DNA from: Cyanidium caldarium
Taxonomy: Eukaryota; Rhodophyta; Bangiophyceae; Cyanidiales; Cyanidiaceae
Length of the DNA stretch: 64,000 nucleotides
NCBI GenBank assembly: GCA_026184775.1
Contig: JANCYW010000015.1
Coordinates: 124,001 to 188,000 of the forward strand
Direction of reading: 5' to 3'
This document shows positions 27,819 through 37,347 of this stretch, one piece after another (position 1 is the stretch's first letter; each line of letters opens with the position of its first letter). Below the pieces are notes generated by a model. The model was not told where the DNA came from and did not search any database. It saw only the letters and a list, made by a program, of their open reading frames with translations. The translations under genes and the position numbers were made by a program.

Positions 27819-30800
27819 ATGGATCCGGCACCGGCTGAGGTCAGTTTTCCTCGGGGAAAGGAGAAGCGCCCGCCGCCATTAATCCATGCGGAGGGACACG
27901 CGGGCCGGAAGCGCACACGCCGCCAGGTCGCAACGACGGCGACGCCGACCGACACCGACGGGGATTTTCTGTCACTGCGAACCGACGATGCGGCGGAAGC
28001 CGATCGGGCGGTGTTGCGCCAGTGGAACAACACGAGTCAGATTGAAGTGGGCACCACTTTTCTGGGGTACGTGACCCGTGTGACTGCACACGAAACCCAC
28101 GTTGCCCTGCCGCTGGGCCTGCAAGGCGTGATACCGTCGCCGAATGGCAGCGATACCGCCGTCGACCGCGCCCGTTGGCAGCCCGGCAGTGCGGTGCGCG
28201 TGGCCGTCACCGCGGTGCGCACCGAACGGCACGGCGATGCGTCTGCTCGCGTCAACACCACCACGCGACACGCCCCGCAATCCACTCTGGTGCTGTCGGC
28301 GGCGCCCGCGCTGGTGAACCGCGGCGCGACGCTCTCCACGACGCTCAGCAGCTACGGCCTGCTGCAGGTGCGCATCCGGCAACCAGAGGGCGAGCACGGC
28401 GGCCGCTACTCGGTGGAGGTGTTTGGCGATGCCGCTGCGAACGACGCACGGGTGCTGCTGCAGGATGCCCCGCCAGACTTGCCGCCGGGCACCGTGTTGT
28501 GGGCAGTCCCACTGTGCTTTGACGAGCGACGACGCACTGCCCGGCTCACCGCCGAGCGCGACGCGGTGCTGGAAGCTGTGACCCACCTCGACGGACCGCT
28601 GTCGTCGCTCAGCGCCGGCATGCGCGTGGAGGCGCAGGTAGCACGCCTCACCACGTCTGGGGCGGAATTGCAGTTTCTGAACGTGTTCAGCGGTCACGCT
28701 CCGTGGTATCACCTGCCCGAGGGCAAGCGCCGCAACGTTTTGGTGGTGGGTCGCCGACTGGCGGCGCGCCTGCTGGCGGTGGATCCGGTACGGCGACGGC
28801 TGTTGCTGACCTTGCGACCGGAACTGGTGACGCGCCTGGAGGTGCCGCTATCGCTATCGGACATGGAGCGGGTGCCGCGCGGCCAGTTCCTCCACGACAC
28901 CACGGTGATCCGGGCGGAACGGCGCGTGGGTGTCTACTTCCAGGCGACCACCTTTCGGCAGTTGTTGCTGTTCGCGCCGCCGTCGCGCCTGCGCGATGGC
29001 ACCGTCAAACGCGTCGACCGGGCATTCCCGGTGGGCACCCGTGCGCCTCGGGCTCGCGTGTTACGTCACCGTCCGATCGACGGCATGGTGGTGGTGTCGC
29101 TGCAGCCGTCGGTGCTGGGACGTAAGTATCTGGATTATCGCGAGCTGCAACCGGGCGAGCGCGTCACCTGCACGCTGTTGTCGTTGAGCACAGTTGCTGC
29201 TGCTTCTGCTGCCGACGACGACGCCTCCATGCCCATTCGCGGTGCCGTGGTGCGCATCGAGGACAGCCTGCGCGGGTTTGTGCCGACGGCGCACCTGTCC
29301 GAGGTGCCGCTGTCCGCCCGTCGGCTGCGGGCCAAGCTGCCGACGGGCACCGTGTTGCGTTGTCGAGTGCTGACGGTGGACGTGCACCGAAGGCGGGCGG
29401 TGCTGACGGCCCGGCGCAGCCTGGTGGACACCGCCCTGCCGCCGCTGCACGACCGCTCCGCAGTGCGCCCAGGCGACCGCACCGTCGGTTGGGTGAGTGG
29501 TCGCGTGCGGGCCACCGGTGACTGGGTGGTGTCGTTTTGCAGCGGGATACGCGGTCGGTTGCCGACCAGTGCACCCACCGAGACCGCCGGCGTGGACATC
29601 GGGCGATCGGTGCGCGTCACGGTCACTGCAGTGGATGCTGCCGGCCGGCGTCTGCAGTTGCGCTTGCGCACCGACAACGATGCTGCGCCCATCGCCGCCT
29701 GTCCGTTTGCGCGCGGTGAGCGGTTGTGCGTGCAACGCGCCGAACGCGACGCCTCCCAGCGGCTGCGGGTGTGGGTGCGGCGACCGGAAGATGTCACCGA
29801 CGAGGCGTTGGCGGTGGAGGCCGAGGTGCTGCTGCCGCCCGAGCACCTCACCGATTTCGCCATGCTGCAGCCGGCGTGGGACAATGGGGATGGTTTGCGG
29901 GCGTTGGTCGGCGAGGAAGTGGTGCTGTTGGCGGACGGGCGGGATGGCCAGGAGCCGATGGTGTCGCATCGACGAGGGTTGCGGATGGCCGCACAGCGTG
30001 GATTGTGGTCGGCGGATATTCCGAAAGACACGGTGGAGCCCGGCACCGGTATATCACCAAACTCGCTAGCCATTGGGTATGTGGAGTCGTTTGCGGCCAA
30101 CGCGGCGGGCGTGCAGGTGCAGCTGGTGACGTCGGGGGAGCGGGTGTTCTGTCCACGGGCGCTGGCGGCCGATCGGTTCGTACACGACCCGGCGCAGTGG
30201 CTGCAACTGGGTCAAGCGGTGTGGTGCGTGCGCAATAGCAGCGCAGACACCCATCGCATCAGCTTGCGATGGAGTGAGGTGGCGGCAGCGATGGTCGCGG
30301 CCGGCCAGTCGTGGACCGCTCTGTATCGCGATGTGCGCTCGCTGGCGGGATTCTTTCGGGAACAACAGCGGCTGTGTTCCCGTCGCGGACGGGAATGGCC
30401 GCATCCGCCGCCAGGAACGGTGGTACAGGGTACGGTGATGGAGGCCGGAGCACCATCGTCAGAACCGAGGGTGATATGGCTACAGGTAGAGCACGATGGC
30501 CGGTTGCTGCGCGCCTGCCTAATGTCTGCACACGACGAACATGATCGTCTCGGGCGCCTGGAGGCGGGAACGGTGGTGGACGCGGTGGTGCTGGCCGTCG
30601 ACCCGCTCGCCGACCAACTGTACGTCAGTGATCGAGCGAAGCTGGTGCAGCTGGCGCCATGGTATTGGTGGGCAGAACCGGCGGCACCGATCTGCACCGT
30701 TGCCGAGGGCGCGCTGACCGGCACCGTGGAGCTGGTGTTGCCAGACTATGCGGTGGTGCGCATCGATCGCTGTCTGGTGCTGCTCTCCCGCCAGGAGGTC

Positions 30801-33446
30801 AACGCGGGCGACGCCGAACGGCCGTTGGCCATCGGGCAGACGGTGTCGGTGCTGCCGGACGATCGACGGCGCCCGACGGAGGCGGCCGCCGCGACCGAAG
30901 CATGGTGGACGCGGGCATGGACAGTGCGAGCGCCCGCCGCCTCTACCACGGACGGTCGTCCCAGCACTTGTCTCTCGTTCCGCATCGGGGATCGGGTGCG
31001 CGATGCGTTGGTCACCGCCATCCACCCGTTCCAGGTGAACGTGCGGGTGCAGGCGGCTGGTGTGCACGTCGGTCGCATCCACATCACCCACGTGGATGCG
31101 TCCGAGCAGTGGGAGCAGCTGAGCGTGGGACAGGTGGTGCCGTGGGCGCGCGTGGTGGATGTGCGCGAGCGCCATCGCCTGGAGTTGTCGTTGCGGGCAA
31201 TCGACCTGGAGACACCGGGGTCGAGTGGTGATCACCCCGGTGAAACCGCCGGCCGGGACACCCCGACAGTCGGCGCGCAGTATGCGCGCGGTGTGGTGAA
31301 GAGCGTGGAGTGGGACGGTGGCGATCGCGCCCGGGCGACGGCTGCCTGGGTGATGTTGACGCCCAAAGTGACCGCGCGCATCACCGCCTTCGATGCGCAA
31401 CCGCAACGCCTGGAGCAGTGGGCGCCGGGCACCGAAGTGCACGAGGTGCTGGTGTATCGGGTGGATGCGACAACACGTCATTACGATGCCGCGCTGTGCG
31501 CGTCGCTGCGACCCGGTCAGCGCATCGACCACGCCACGGTGGTGGCGGTGCGGGTGCGCGACGGGGAGGTGTGGGTACAGCTGCCCGGCGACCGCCTGGG
31601 CACACTGCCGTTTGCCTGCGTGACCGCTGCCGATGCCACCACCGAGGCGTATCCGTTGCGGTGTTTGCATCCGGGGCAGTCGCTGAGCGTGTTCGTCATC
31701 GACGGCACCGATCCGGCGCATCCGGAGCGGCCGCTGCTGTCGCTGGACCCGCAACGCGTGCCGCCGGCCGTCGAGCAGTTGCGGCCGGGTGAGGCGGTGG
31801 ACGCGTTGGTGCGGCATGTGGATGCGCACGGTGCCTTTTTCCATATCGCCCCCGGCGTCATCGGTCGTTGCCTGTTGCGCGACTTGTCGTCGGGGTTTGT
31901 GCGCGACCCGAGCACTGCCTTTCCGGTGGGCATGCGGGTGCGCGCCACGGTGCTGTCGGTGGATGCGGCAGCGCGTCGCGTGCAGTTGACGCTACGCGAC
32001 GCGGCGCCCGCTCGCACCGCCGCCTACCTCACCGCAGCATTGTCGGTGGGCAAGGTGACGAGCGGCACGGTGAGCGGCGTGACCGAGTACGGCGTGTTTG
32101 TGGAGTTGCCCGGGTTGAATATACGGGTGTGCGGTCTGTGTCATCGGAGCGAGTTGCGCGACGCCCTGCCGCCGCCCAGCGCTGCCGACATTGCGGAGGC
32201 GTACCGCGTCGGTCAACGGGTGCAGGTGCGGGTGTTGGCGGTGAACGCCAAGGGACAAGTGGCGCTCAGCCTGAAGGCGTCTCAGGTGCAGAAGGAGGAG
32301 GCGGAGATGGCGGATGTGGAGAGTGAGCCTGAGTCGACGGGCGCGGAGAGCGAAGTCGAGGAGTTGGCCAGTGCGCCGCCGCAAAAACCGCACTTGCGAT
32401 GGAGTGGCACGGAGCCGGCGGACGGAATATCTTCATCATCGTCGGATTCGCCGTCAACGGCGGATAAGGCCGCCTGCGGACGTGGCGACCGGCGGCCGGC
32501 CTCTGCGCACGCCGCATTCCCTCGCCCGTCGTTCGCGCTGACCGAGACCGAGTTCCGCGAACAACAACTGGTGGCGGCGTTGGAGCAACCGCAGACGCCG
32601 GAGGACTTTGAGCGCGCGCTGTTGGGGCGACCCAACGACGCCTCGCTGTGGGTATCGTATATGGCGATGCGGGCGGCGGCCGGCGAGGTGAACAAAGCGC
32701 TGGCGCTGGCGGAGCGCGCACTGGAGACGGTGCATTTTCGGGAGGACGCGCAGCGGCTGCGGCTGTGGCTGGCGTATTTGAACCTGGCACGGCATGCCAC
32801 GCCCGGCATGCACCCGCTGGACAACGAGCTGTTTCGTCGCGCCGTGCAAAACTGCGACGGCCAGACGCTGCACCTGCGATATGCGCGCGCGCTGGAGGCG
32901 GCGGGCGATGGGCGCGCCGCCGAGCAAGTGTACCTGCAAGCGTGTCGGCGGTACGGCAAGCACAGTGAACGCGTGTGGATCGAGTGCGGCGCGTTCTACA
33001 TGCTGCGACAGCGCCATGCCGGCGGTGCGCGTCGCCTGCTGGAGCGGGCGCTGTTGTCGCTGCCGCGCGGGCCGCTGCACCTGCACTGCATCCTCAAGTT
33101 TGCCACCTTCGAATTTAAGAGCCCAGCCGGGGATGTGGAGCGCGGGCGCACGATACTGGAGAACCTGATAGCGTCGTTCCCGGCGCGGTTGGATTTATGG
33201 AACGTGTACCTGGATATGGAGTTGGCGCGGATGCGGCGGCAGCCGTCCGAGCCGCAGCTGGCGACCGTGCGGCGTCTGTTCCAGCGCTGCACCGCATTGC
33301 GCAATTTGAGCCTGAAAAAGGCCAAGCACTTTTTCAAGCGCTTCCTGCAGGCCGAACAGACGCACGGCGACGCTGCCTCGGTGGAGCGGGTGAAGCAGGC
33401 TGCCCGCGATTACATCGAGTCGGCTGCCGAAGGAGGGCCACCGTAA
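27819..33446 (+). CDS. RRP5: ribosome biogenesis protein RRP5 (PDCD11)
   Basis: Largest gene in the window, 1875 residues. RRP5 is an early-acting nucleolar factor needed for cleavages that make both 18S and 5.8S rRNA. An N-terminal basic region (KEKRPPP, GRKRTRRQ) is followed by a long series of S1 RNA-binding repeats. Clear examples are VGTTFLGYVTRVTAHETHVA, AQVARLTTSGAELQFLNVF, GDRTVGWVSGRVRATGDWVV, EAVDALVRHVDAHGAFFHI and GKVTSGTVSGVTEYGVFVEL. An acidic Ser-rich linker (about 1490-1570) then leads to C-terminal HAT/TPR repeats (DDASLWVSYMAMRAAAGEVN-like onward, with KAKHFFKRFLQ near the end). This domain order and size are unique to RRP5. The ATG at 27819 (MDPAPAEVSFPRGK) is preferred; an in-frame ATG at 27594 would add a Met/His-rich leader. 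Confidence 0.93.
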   Translation: MDPAPAEVSFPRGKEKRPPPLIHAEGHAGRKRTRRQVATTATPTDTDGDFLSLRTDDAAEADRAVLRQWNNTSQIEVGTTFLGYVTRVTAHETHVALPLGLQGVIPSPNGSDTAVDRARWQPGSAVRVAVTAVRTERHGDASARVNTTTRHAPQSTLVLSAAPALVNRGATLSTTLSSYGLLQVRIRQPEGEHGGRYSVEVFGDAAANDARVLLQDAPPDLPPGTVLWAVPLCFDERRRTARLTAERDAVLEAVTHLDGPLSSLSAGMRVEAQVARLTTSGAELQFLNVFSGHAPWYHLPEGKRRNVLVVGRRLAARLLAVDPVRRRLLLTLRPELVTRLEVPLSLSDMERVPRGQFLHDTTVIRAERRVGVYFQATTFRQLLLFAPPSRLRDGTVKRVDRAFPVGTRAPRARVLRHRPIDGMVVVSLQPSVLGRKYLDYRELQPGERVTCTLLSLSTVAAASAADDDASMPIRGAVVRIEDSLRGFVPTAHLSEVPLSARRLRAKLPTGTVLRCRVLTVDVHRRRAVLTARRSLVDTALPPLHDRSAVRPGDRTVGWVSGRVRATGDWVVSFCSGIRGRLPTSAPTETAGVDIGRSVRVTVTAVDAAGRRLQLRLRTDNDAAPIAACPFARGERLCVQRAERDASQRLRVWVRRPEDVTDEALAVEAEVLLPPEHLTDFAMLQPAWDNGDGLRALVGEEVVLLADGRDGQEPMVSHRRGLRMAAQRGLWSADIPKDTVEPGTGISPNSLAIGYVESFAANAAGVQVQLVTSGERVFCPRALAADRFVHDPAQWLQLGQAVWCVRNSSADTHRISLRWSEVAAAMVAAGQSWTALYRDVRSLAGFFREQQRLCSRRGREWPHPPPGTVVQGTVMEAGAPSSEPRVIWLQVEHDGRLLRACLMSAHDEHDRLGRLEAGTVVDAVVLAVDPLADQLYVSDRAKLVQLAPWYWWAEPAAPICTVAEGALTGTVELVLPDYAVVRIDRCLVLLSRQEVNAGDAERPLAIGQTVSVLPDDRRRPTEAAAATEAWWTRAWTVRAPAASTTDGRPSTCLSFRIGDRVRDALVTAIHPFQVNVRVQAAGVHVGRIHITHVDASEQWEQLSVGQVVPWARVVDVRERHRLELSLRAIDLETPGSSGDHPGETAGRDTPTVGAQYARGVVKSVEWDGGDRARATAAWVMLTPKVTARITAFDAQPQRLEQWAPGTEVHEVLVYRVDATTRHYDAALCASLRPGQRIDHATVVAVRVRDGEVWVQLPGDRLGTLPFACVTAADATTEAYPLRCLHPGQSLSVFVIDGTDPAHPERPLLSLDPQRVPPAVEQLRPGEAVDALVRHVDAHGAFFHIAPGVIGRCLLRDLSSGFVRDPSTAFPVGMRVRATVLSVDAAARRVQLTLRDAAPARTAAYLTAALSVGKVTSGTVSGVTEYGVFVELPGLNIRVCGLCHRSELRDALPPPSAADIAEAYRVGQRVQVRVLAVNAKGQVALSLKASQVQKEEAEMADVESEPESTGAESEVEELASAPPQKPHLRWSGTEPADGISSSSSDSPSTADKAACGRGDRRPASAHAAFPRPSFALTETEFREQQLVAALEQPQTPEDFERALLGRPNDASLWVSYMAMRAAAGEVNKALALAERALETVHFREDAQRLRLWLAYLNLARHATPGMHPLDNELFRRAVQNCDGQTLHLRYARALEAAGDGRAAEQVYLQACRRYGKHSERVWIECGAFYMLRQRHAGGARRLLERALLSLPRGPLHLHCILKFATFEFKSPAGDVERGRTILENLIASFPARLDLWNVYLDMELARMRRQPSEPQLATVRRLFQRCTALRNLSLKKAKHFFKRFLQAEQTHGDAASVERVKQAARDYIESAAEGGPP

Positions 33447-33465
33447 ACACGAACGAAACGTCTGT

Positions 33466-33663
33466 TTAACGCAGACGACGCGCCTCTCGTTCGCTCTCCA
33501 ACAGTGTCAGCACGTCGCCCTCGCGCACCGGGCCCTTGACGTTGCGGATGATGGAGCGGTTCTGGTCGTCGTAGATCTCCACCCGCACCTGGATGACACC
33601 GCCGCGCGAGCCCGTGCGCCCGATGATCTGCTTCACTCGCGCCAACTTGACCGGTTGATCCAT
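33466..33663 (-). CDS. RPS28: 40S ribosomal protein eS28
   Basis: A 65-residue protein, [20 protein letters not shown] through [23 protein letters not shown], matching eS28 over its whole length. It sits at the head-platform junction of the small subunit near the mRNA exit. The full length is in one exon. The frame is open upstream of 33663, but the conserved eS28 start is unambiguous. The stop is 19 bp from the convergent RRP5 stop, so the transcripts must overlap in their 3' UTRs. Confidence 0.98.
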   Translation of the reverse strand: MDQPVKLARVKQIIGRTGSRGGVIQVRVEIYDDQNRSIIRNVKGPVREGDVLTLLESEREARRLR

Positions 33664-34383
33664 GGGCGAAGAGGAGAGGCAAGGCCGGGAGAGCGGGAGG
33701 AGGGGCCTGTTGGCGGCGGGAGGGGCCTGTTGGCGGCGGGAGCGGCGGCAGCGGCCGCGCACGATCGCCATGCCGCCGCGGCCGCGGCGCAGAGTCGCGC
33801 GACGGTTGCGTCACGGGCGTGACAAATCTTGGGCAACGATCGCGCGCGGGCAGCGTCGCGGGCTCCGGACCACCCGCAGGACGCGCCGTCGAGACGCCTC
33901 GGAGCAGGATCGCGCCGGGCGAGCCGAAGACAACCGACCAGAACTATGACAATTCGTTCCAAGCGCCACAATGAGATATCAATGTGGCAGCGGTGTGCAT
34001 CGCGGTGCGTATCCCGCTTCGAGTCCCTGCAAGAACGTTCCGAGTGCTCTCCAACGCAAGTTGCCGGGCGGGAGCGCGCGACCATCGACTCGCTCTCGTT
34101 CGTGACCCATTGCTGGGTGCGGACACCGCGCAACGTGTCGGACAGTGCAGCGTGGCGCCTGGCCAGCTGCGCCGCCTCACTGCCATCCTTCTCAATGGCA
34201 CGAACGGCGCCGCGGGCGCGGTTACCCATTCGACACGCACGCCATCCCCGCTCCCTCTTCCTGTGCGCCCAGCGAGACGCGCATGACCACACACCAAGCT
34301 GGCGAGAACGGCATCGGAGTGCCGGCCGCTCGGATGGTCTCGCTGGCGGCAACAACGCTGACGACAGTGTCCACGACCCGCCG
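33664..34383. other. intergenic, 720 bp, divergent promoters
   Basis: Between eS28 and the small plus-strand coiled protein. It contains a 20-bp tandem duplication (separate entry). Frames on both strands are open for long stretches but are compositionally Arg/Ala/Ser shadows; an in-frame ATG at 34195 could extend the downstream gene. No RNA gene recognised. Confidence 0.4.
33701..33740. repeat. 20-bp tandem duplication upstream of eS28
   Basis: Two exact head-to-tail copies of a 20-bp unit starting AGGGGCCTGT, located 38-77 bp upstream of the eS28 ATG, followed by a partial third copy. It probably lies in the promoter or 5' leader of this highly expressed gene. Confidence 0.9.
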
Positions 34384-34620
34384 ATGTTTGACGAGGCGGC
34401 GGCGCGTGCTGCCGAGCTGCTGGAGCTGCTGGAGGGCCTGCGAGCGTTCCGAAAACGCATCATCCATGACACCGAGACACTGGCCAAGGAGTTGAAACAT
34501 CCGGCACCGGATGTGGATCGTGCCCTGCGGAATCACCCGGATATTCGCAAGATCGACGAGAGCATCCACAAACTCGAGGCCGAACTGAGCATTCTCGGAC
34601 AGGGCACCGGGGACTTGTAG
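34384..34620 (+). CDS. small helical/coiled-coil protein, unknown
   Basis: The last 78 codons of an open frame look like genuine protein: MFDEAAARAAELLELLEGLR, then FRKRIIHDTETLAKELKHPAPDV, then a second helix IRKIDESIHKLEAELSILGQ. This predicts two charged heptad-like helices separated by a proline turn. I do not recognise a family; size and character suit a small structural subunit of a complex. The start is uncertain: in-frame ATGs also occur at 34195 and further upstream, but that sequence is Arg/Ser/His-rich and unlike protein. It is convergent with the P-loop kinase gene, 46 bp apart. Confidence 0.45.
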   Translation: MFDEAAARAAELLELLEGLRAFRKRIIHDTETLAKELKHPAPDVDRALRNHPDIRKIDESIHKLEAELSILGQGTGDL

Positions 34621-34666
34621 GGCGCCATAAGCGTCGTGACGGAAGGCGGCCTTTGGTGATGGAGCA

Positions 34667-35410
34667 TCAGGTTTTTATTGGACGACACCTTGCGTCCGCA
34701 CCACTCTCCTTTTCGTTCTCTCGCCGGTCTCCCTCCGCGAGCAACTCTTGCAAGACGCGCTCGACATCTGCGGCGTTGCCGACGCTGCGACAAAACGCCA
34801 GACCCTCGTCGGGCGCGGGCGTTTCCCAGGCGGCGGCGACCGACTGCACCACTCGCGCCGCCTCGCCGTCCTCGTTGTCCACCAGCGTGGGATGGTGCGC
34901 GCCGCGACTGCGAATGCGCTCCACGCAGTCATCTACACTCTGTAAAAACAGCACCACGCCGACCGGGTGCGCCTTGGCCTCGCGCGCCAGCGTAATCCAA
35001 GTGAGTCGCTGCCACTGGTCGAAGTTGCAGCGGTCGATCACGATATGTTGCGCCGGCTGCTGATTCAGCAGCGCGCGCATCGCGTCCTCGCATTGCCTAC
35101 GCGAGCCGAGCTCGTCCTGTGAGATGCGATGCCATGCGCCGCCGCTCGCCTCCACCAGTCGCCGGGCAAAAGTGGACTTGCCCGAGCCGGGCAGTCCGCA
35201 CAGCAACACCACTCGTGCGCGCGTTGACGGAGGCGAGCGCGCAGGAGGGGCAGACGTGGTCGTGGCGGGCGTGGCGTCAGAAGGATGGGTGTTCGGTCGC
35301 GTGTCCACCTCCGCAGTCAGGTGTTCCGAAGCGGAAGCGTGTCGGAGAGAGAGTTGGGCGACACCGTCGGCCACCGAAGGCGCACGCGAAGGCGAGTCGG
35401 CGCCGGCCAT
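34667..35410 (-). CDS. P-loop polynucleotide-kinase-like protein (AAA_33 type)
   Basis: A 247-residue ATP-binding kinase-like protein. An N-terminal 65-residue disordered stretch is followed by VVLLCGLPGSGKSTFARRL (Walker A at 72-79), RISQDELGSRRQCEDAM, and HIVIDRCNFDQWQRLTWITLA. The ID(R)CNFD motif is typical of the PNK/aprataxin-linked P-loop kinases of plants and fungi. Then come VGVVLFLQSVDDCVERIRSR, the lid, and a final helix. Family members phosphorylate nucleic-acid ends or small molecules; no substrate domain (FHA, HIT, phosphatase) is attached here. The frame is open upstream with another ATG at 35536. An AATAAA word overlaps its last codons. Confidence 0.75.
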   Translation of the reverse strand: MAGADSPSRAPSVADGVAQLSLRHASASEHLTAEVDTRPNTHPSDATPATTTSAPPARSPPSTRARVVLLCGLPGSGKSTFARRLVEASGGAWHRISQDELGSRRQCEDAMRALLNQQPAQHIVIDRCNFDQWQRLTWITLAREAKAHPVGVVLFLQSVDDCVERIRSRGAHHPTLVDNEDGEAARVVQSVAAAWETPAPDEGLAFCRSVGNAADVERVLQELLAEGDRRENEKESGADARCRPIKT

Positions 35411-36069
35411 GAGAGCACGACCTCGGATCCACCGTCGGGCCGCACCTCGGAACGAGTGCCAACGACACCCAGCAGTCCGACAGACTCGCACTCGCACCGG
35501 TGCCGCGCGACCCGCTCGCACCCAGTCGACGAACATGTGCAACCGCTCAACAGCCCATGCGCGCTCCGAGTCCTGGACGAGGCGGCAGACCGGAGCGAGA
35601 TGTGCTCGGCAACGTGAACGCCGACGTAATGGCTTGGTTCGTGACGATGGATTGCTTCGGTCCCGAACACCCAATAACGTCCTATCCCAGTCGATTCCCA
35701 AGCGCCAACCTTCCCTCCACGCCCCCGAAAGCTCGCGCTGCAGAACGGCAGCGGGTCGCAGGCGTCTTGCCGAGCGCCGCGTTCGACCTCCCTTGCGCGT
35801 GTGACACTTGATCACACTCGCGTGACATTCCCTGGAGGCACCGGAACACATTCCTCCCCCAGCGCACACGACACGCAACGGGAGCGCGTGCGCCAGCGTT
35901 CGGGTCTGGCGGTGGCGGGAGGCGTACACGCGTGCGGTGGAGGCGTCGACGCAGCATCGGGCACCGGGGGTACGCCGACGAGCCCCGTCGGGGCAGCGCA
36001 TCGGTGCAGCTGGGAGGAGAGCGCTTCAGGTGGCCGCTCTGGGTGAATCGATTCGGTGCGCTAAAGTGA
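35411..36069. other. intergenic, 659 bp, divergent promoters
   Basis: Between the P-loop kinase and HNH genes. The kinase frame stays open across most of it, but the translation is Arg/Cys/Ser-rich shadow. No RNA gene or motif recognised. Confidence 0.4.
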
Positions 36070-37179
36070 ATGGGCGGGTGGCCGCGGCTGTTGCTGCTGC
36101 CGCCTCCATCGGCGGTGTCGTTTGTGGCGAGCTCGGTGAGCGTTTCCCAGACGGCTGCAGGTTGGCTAGGCGGCCCGACACCGGGCGCGTGGCGACGCAA
36201 CCGCAACGTGTATATAGGGAGGCGGTACTGCCATAGAGACGGGTGCGAGGTGGCACAGACGTCTACCGCCTCGGCCACGGTGACCGCCAAGCTCGGACAC
36301 GACGCCCCGGCAGCGCCGCGCAGCCCATCGCCGCCGACATCGCCCTCGCCGACTCGACGACGCTCGTCCTCGTGGCAGCGCAAACGCGCCCAGTTGCGCA
36401 AATCGCACCATCGTGCGCCGCTACACGCGATCGGTATTGACACCAGCGCGTCGGTGGTGCTGTCGCCGTGGAGGGAGCTTAGCTGGTCGCCGGCGACGGG
36501 CGCGCCGGCGGTGTTGACGTCGTCACCTGCCGGCCCCGATGTCACCGGCAAAATGCACGCCCGCGGTCACGGCGACGAGGTGCCGCTGGGCGAATCGCAG
36601 TTCCCGGCGCTGGTGCTGAATGCCGATTTCCAACCGCTGTCCTACTTACCGCTGTCGCTATGGCCGTGGCAAGAAGCTATCAAGGCATCGTTGCTGGGAC
36701 GCGTGCACGTGGTCGCAGAGTATGACCGGTTGGTGCGGGCGCCGTCGCGCAGCATGCGCCTACCCGCGGTGATCAGCCTGAAAGAGTTTCAGCAGAGCGC
36801 ATCCGCGCGCGTGCCCTTCACCCGCTTCAACGTGTTCCTGCGCGACGACTTTCAGTGTCAGTATTGCGGCAACCGTGGTCCGGTGAAGAATCTCACCTTC
36901 GACCACGTGGTGCCGCGGTCGCGCGGCGGTCGCACCTGCTGGCATAACGTGGTGAGCGCCTGCAGCGGCTGCAATCGTCGCAAAGGCGGCCGGCTGTTGA
37001 ATGAGATGAAAGACATGCGGTTGCGGCGCCCACCGCACGAGCCGCGCCATCTGCAACTGCAGGCCATTGCGCGAAAGTATCCGCCGCGGTATCTGCACGA
37101 GACCTGGGTGGACTATCTGTTCTGGGACACTCCGCTCGAAAAGGACGCCGAACCCGACAAAGAGGAGGCCGAGCGTTGA
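36070..37179 (+). CDS. HNH endonuclease-domain protein, probably plastid-targeted
   Basis: A 369-residue protein with a C-terminal HNH nuclease domain of the type found in cyanobacteria and in plant plastid-predicted proteins. The domain has ALVLNADFQPLSYLPLSLWP at 180-199, two zinc-knuckle cysteine pairs (Cys263/Cys266 and Cys298/Cys301), FDHVVPRSRGG at 277-287 supplying the catalytic Asp-His, and HNVVSACSGCN at 292-302 completing H-N-N. All key residues are present. The N-terminus (MGGWPRLLLLPPPSAVSFVA, then Arg/Ser-rich to about 120) looks like a transit peptide. Cyanobacterial (endosymbiotic) origin is inferred. No neighbouring mobile element is seen, so this is not part of an intron or intein. 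Confidence 0.8.
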   Translation: MGGWPRLLLLPPPSAVSFVASSVSVSQTAAGWLGGPTPGAWRRNRNVYIGRRYCHRDGCEVAQTSTASATVTAKLGHDAPAAPRSPSPPTSPSPTRRRSSSWQRKRAQLRKSHHRAPLHAIGIDTSASVVLSPWRELSWSPATGAPAVLTSSPAGPDVTGKMHARGHGDEVPLGESQFPALVLNADFQPLSYLPLSLWPWQEAIKASLLGRVHVVAEYDRLVRAPSRSMRLPAVISLKEFQQSASARVPFTRFNVFLRDDFQCQYCGNRGPVKNLTFDHVVPRSRGGRTCWHNVVSACSGCNRRKGGRLLNEMKDMRLRRPPHEPRHLQLQAIARKYPPRYLHETWVDYLFWDTPLEKDAEPDKEEAER

Positions 37180-37347
37180 GAGAGGAGGAGCGTTTGTATG
37201 GAACAACAACCGCCCGAGCTTTCTCGTCCGGATCCCGCCGCTCGCCGCACACCACAACGCCGCCAAGTAACATATGCTGTAATTTCGTATCGCGTCCCCC
37301 AGGCATATCCCCGCAGTCGCACTGTTTCCATCTCCGCTCTCTCGTCT

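Noticed and set aside
33633-34487. Long minus-strand frame across the eS28 upstream region
   Set aside because: It runs antisense and out of frame through eS28 and has low-complexity Arg/Ala/Ser content without a recognisable domain.
36070-37179. HNH gene as part of a homing element or mobile intron
   Set aside because: It has a transit-like leader, stands alone with its own flanks, and matches the plastid/cyanobacterial HNH type; no terminal repeats or intron structure are seen.
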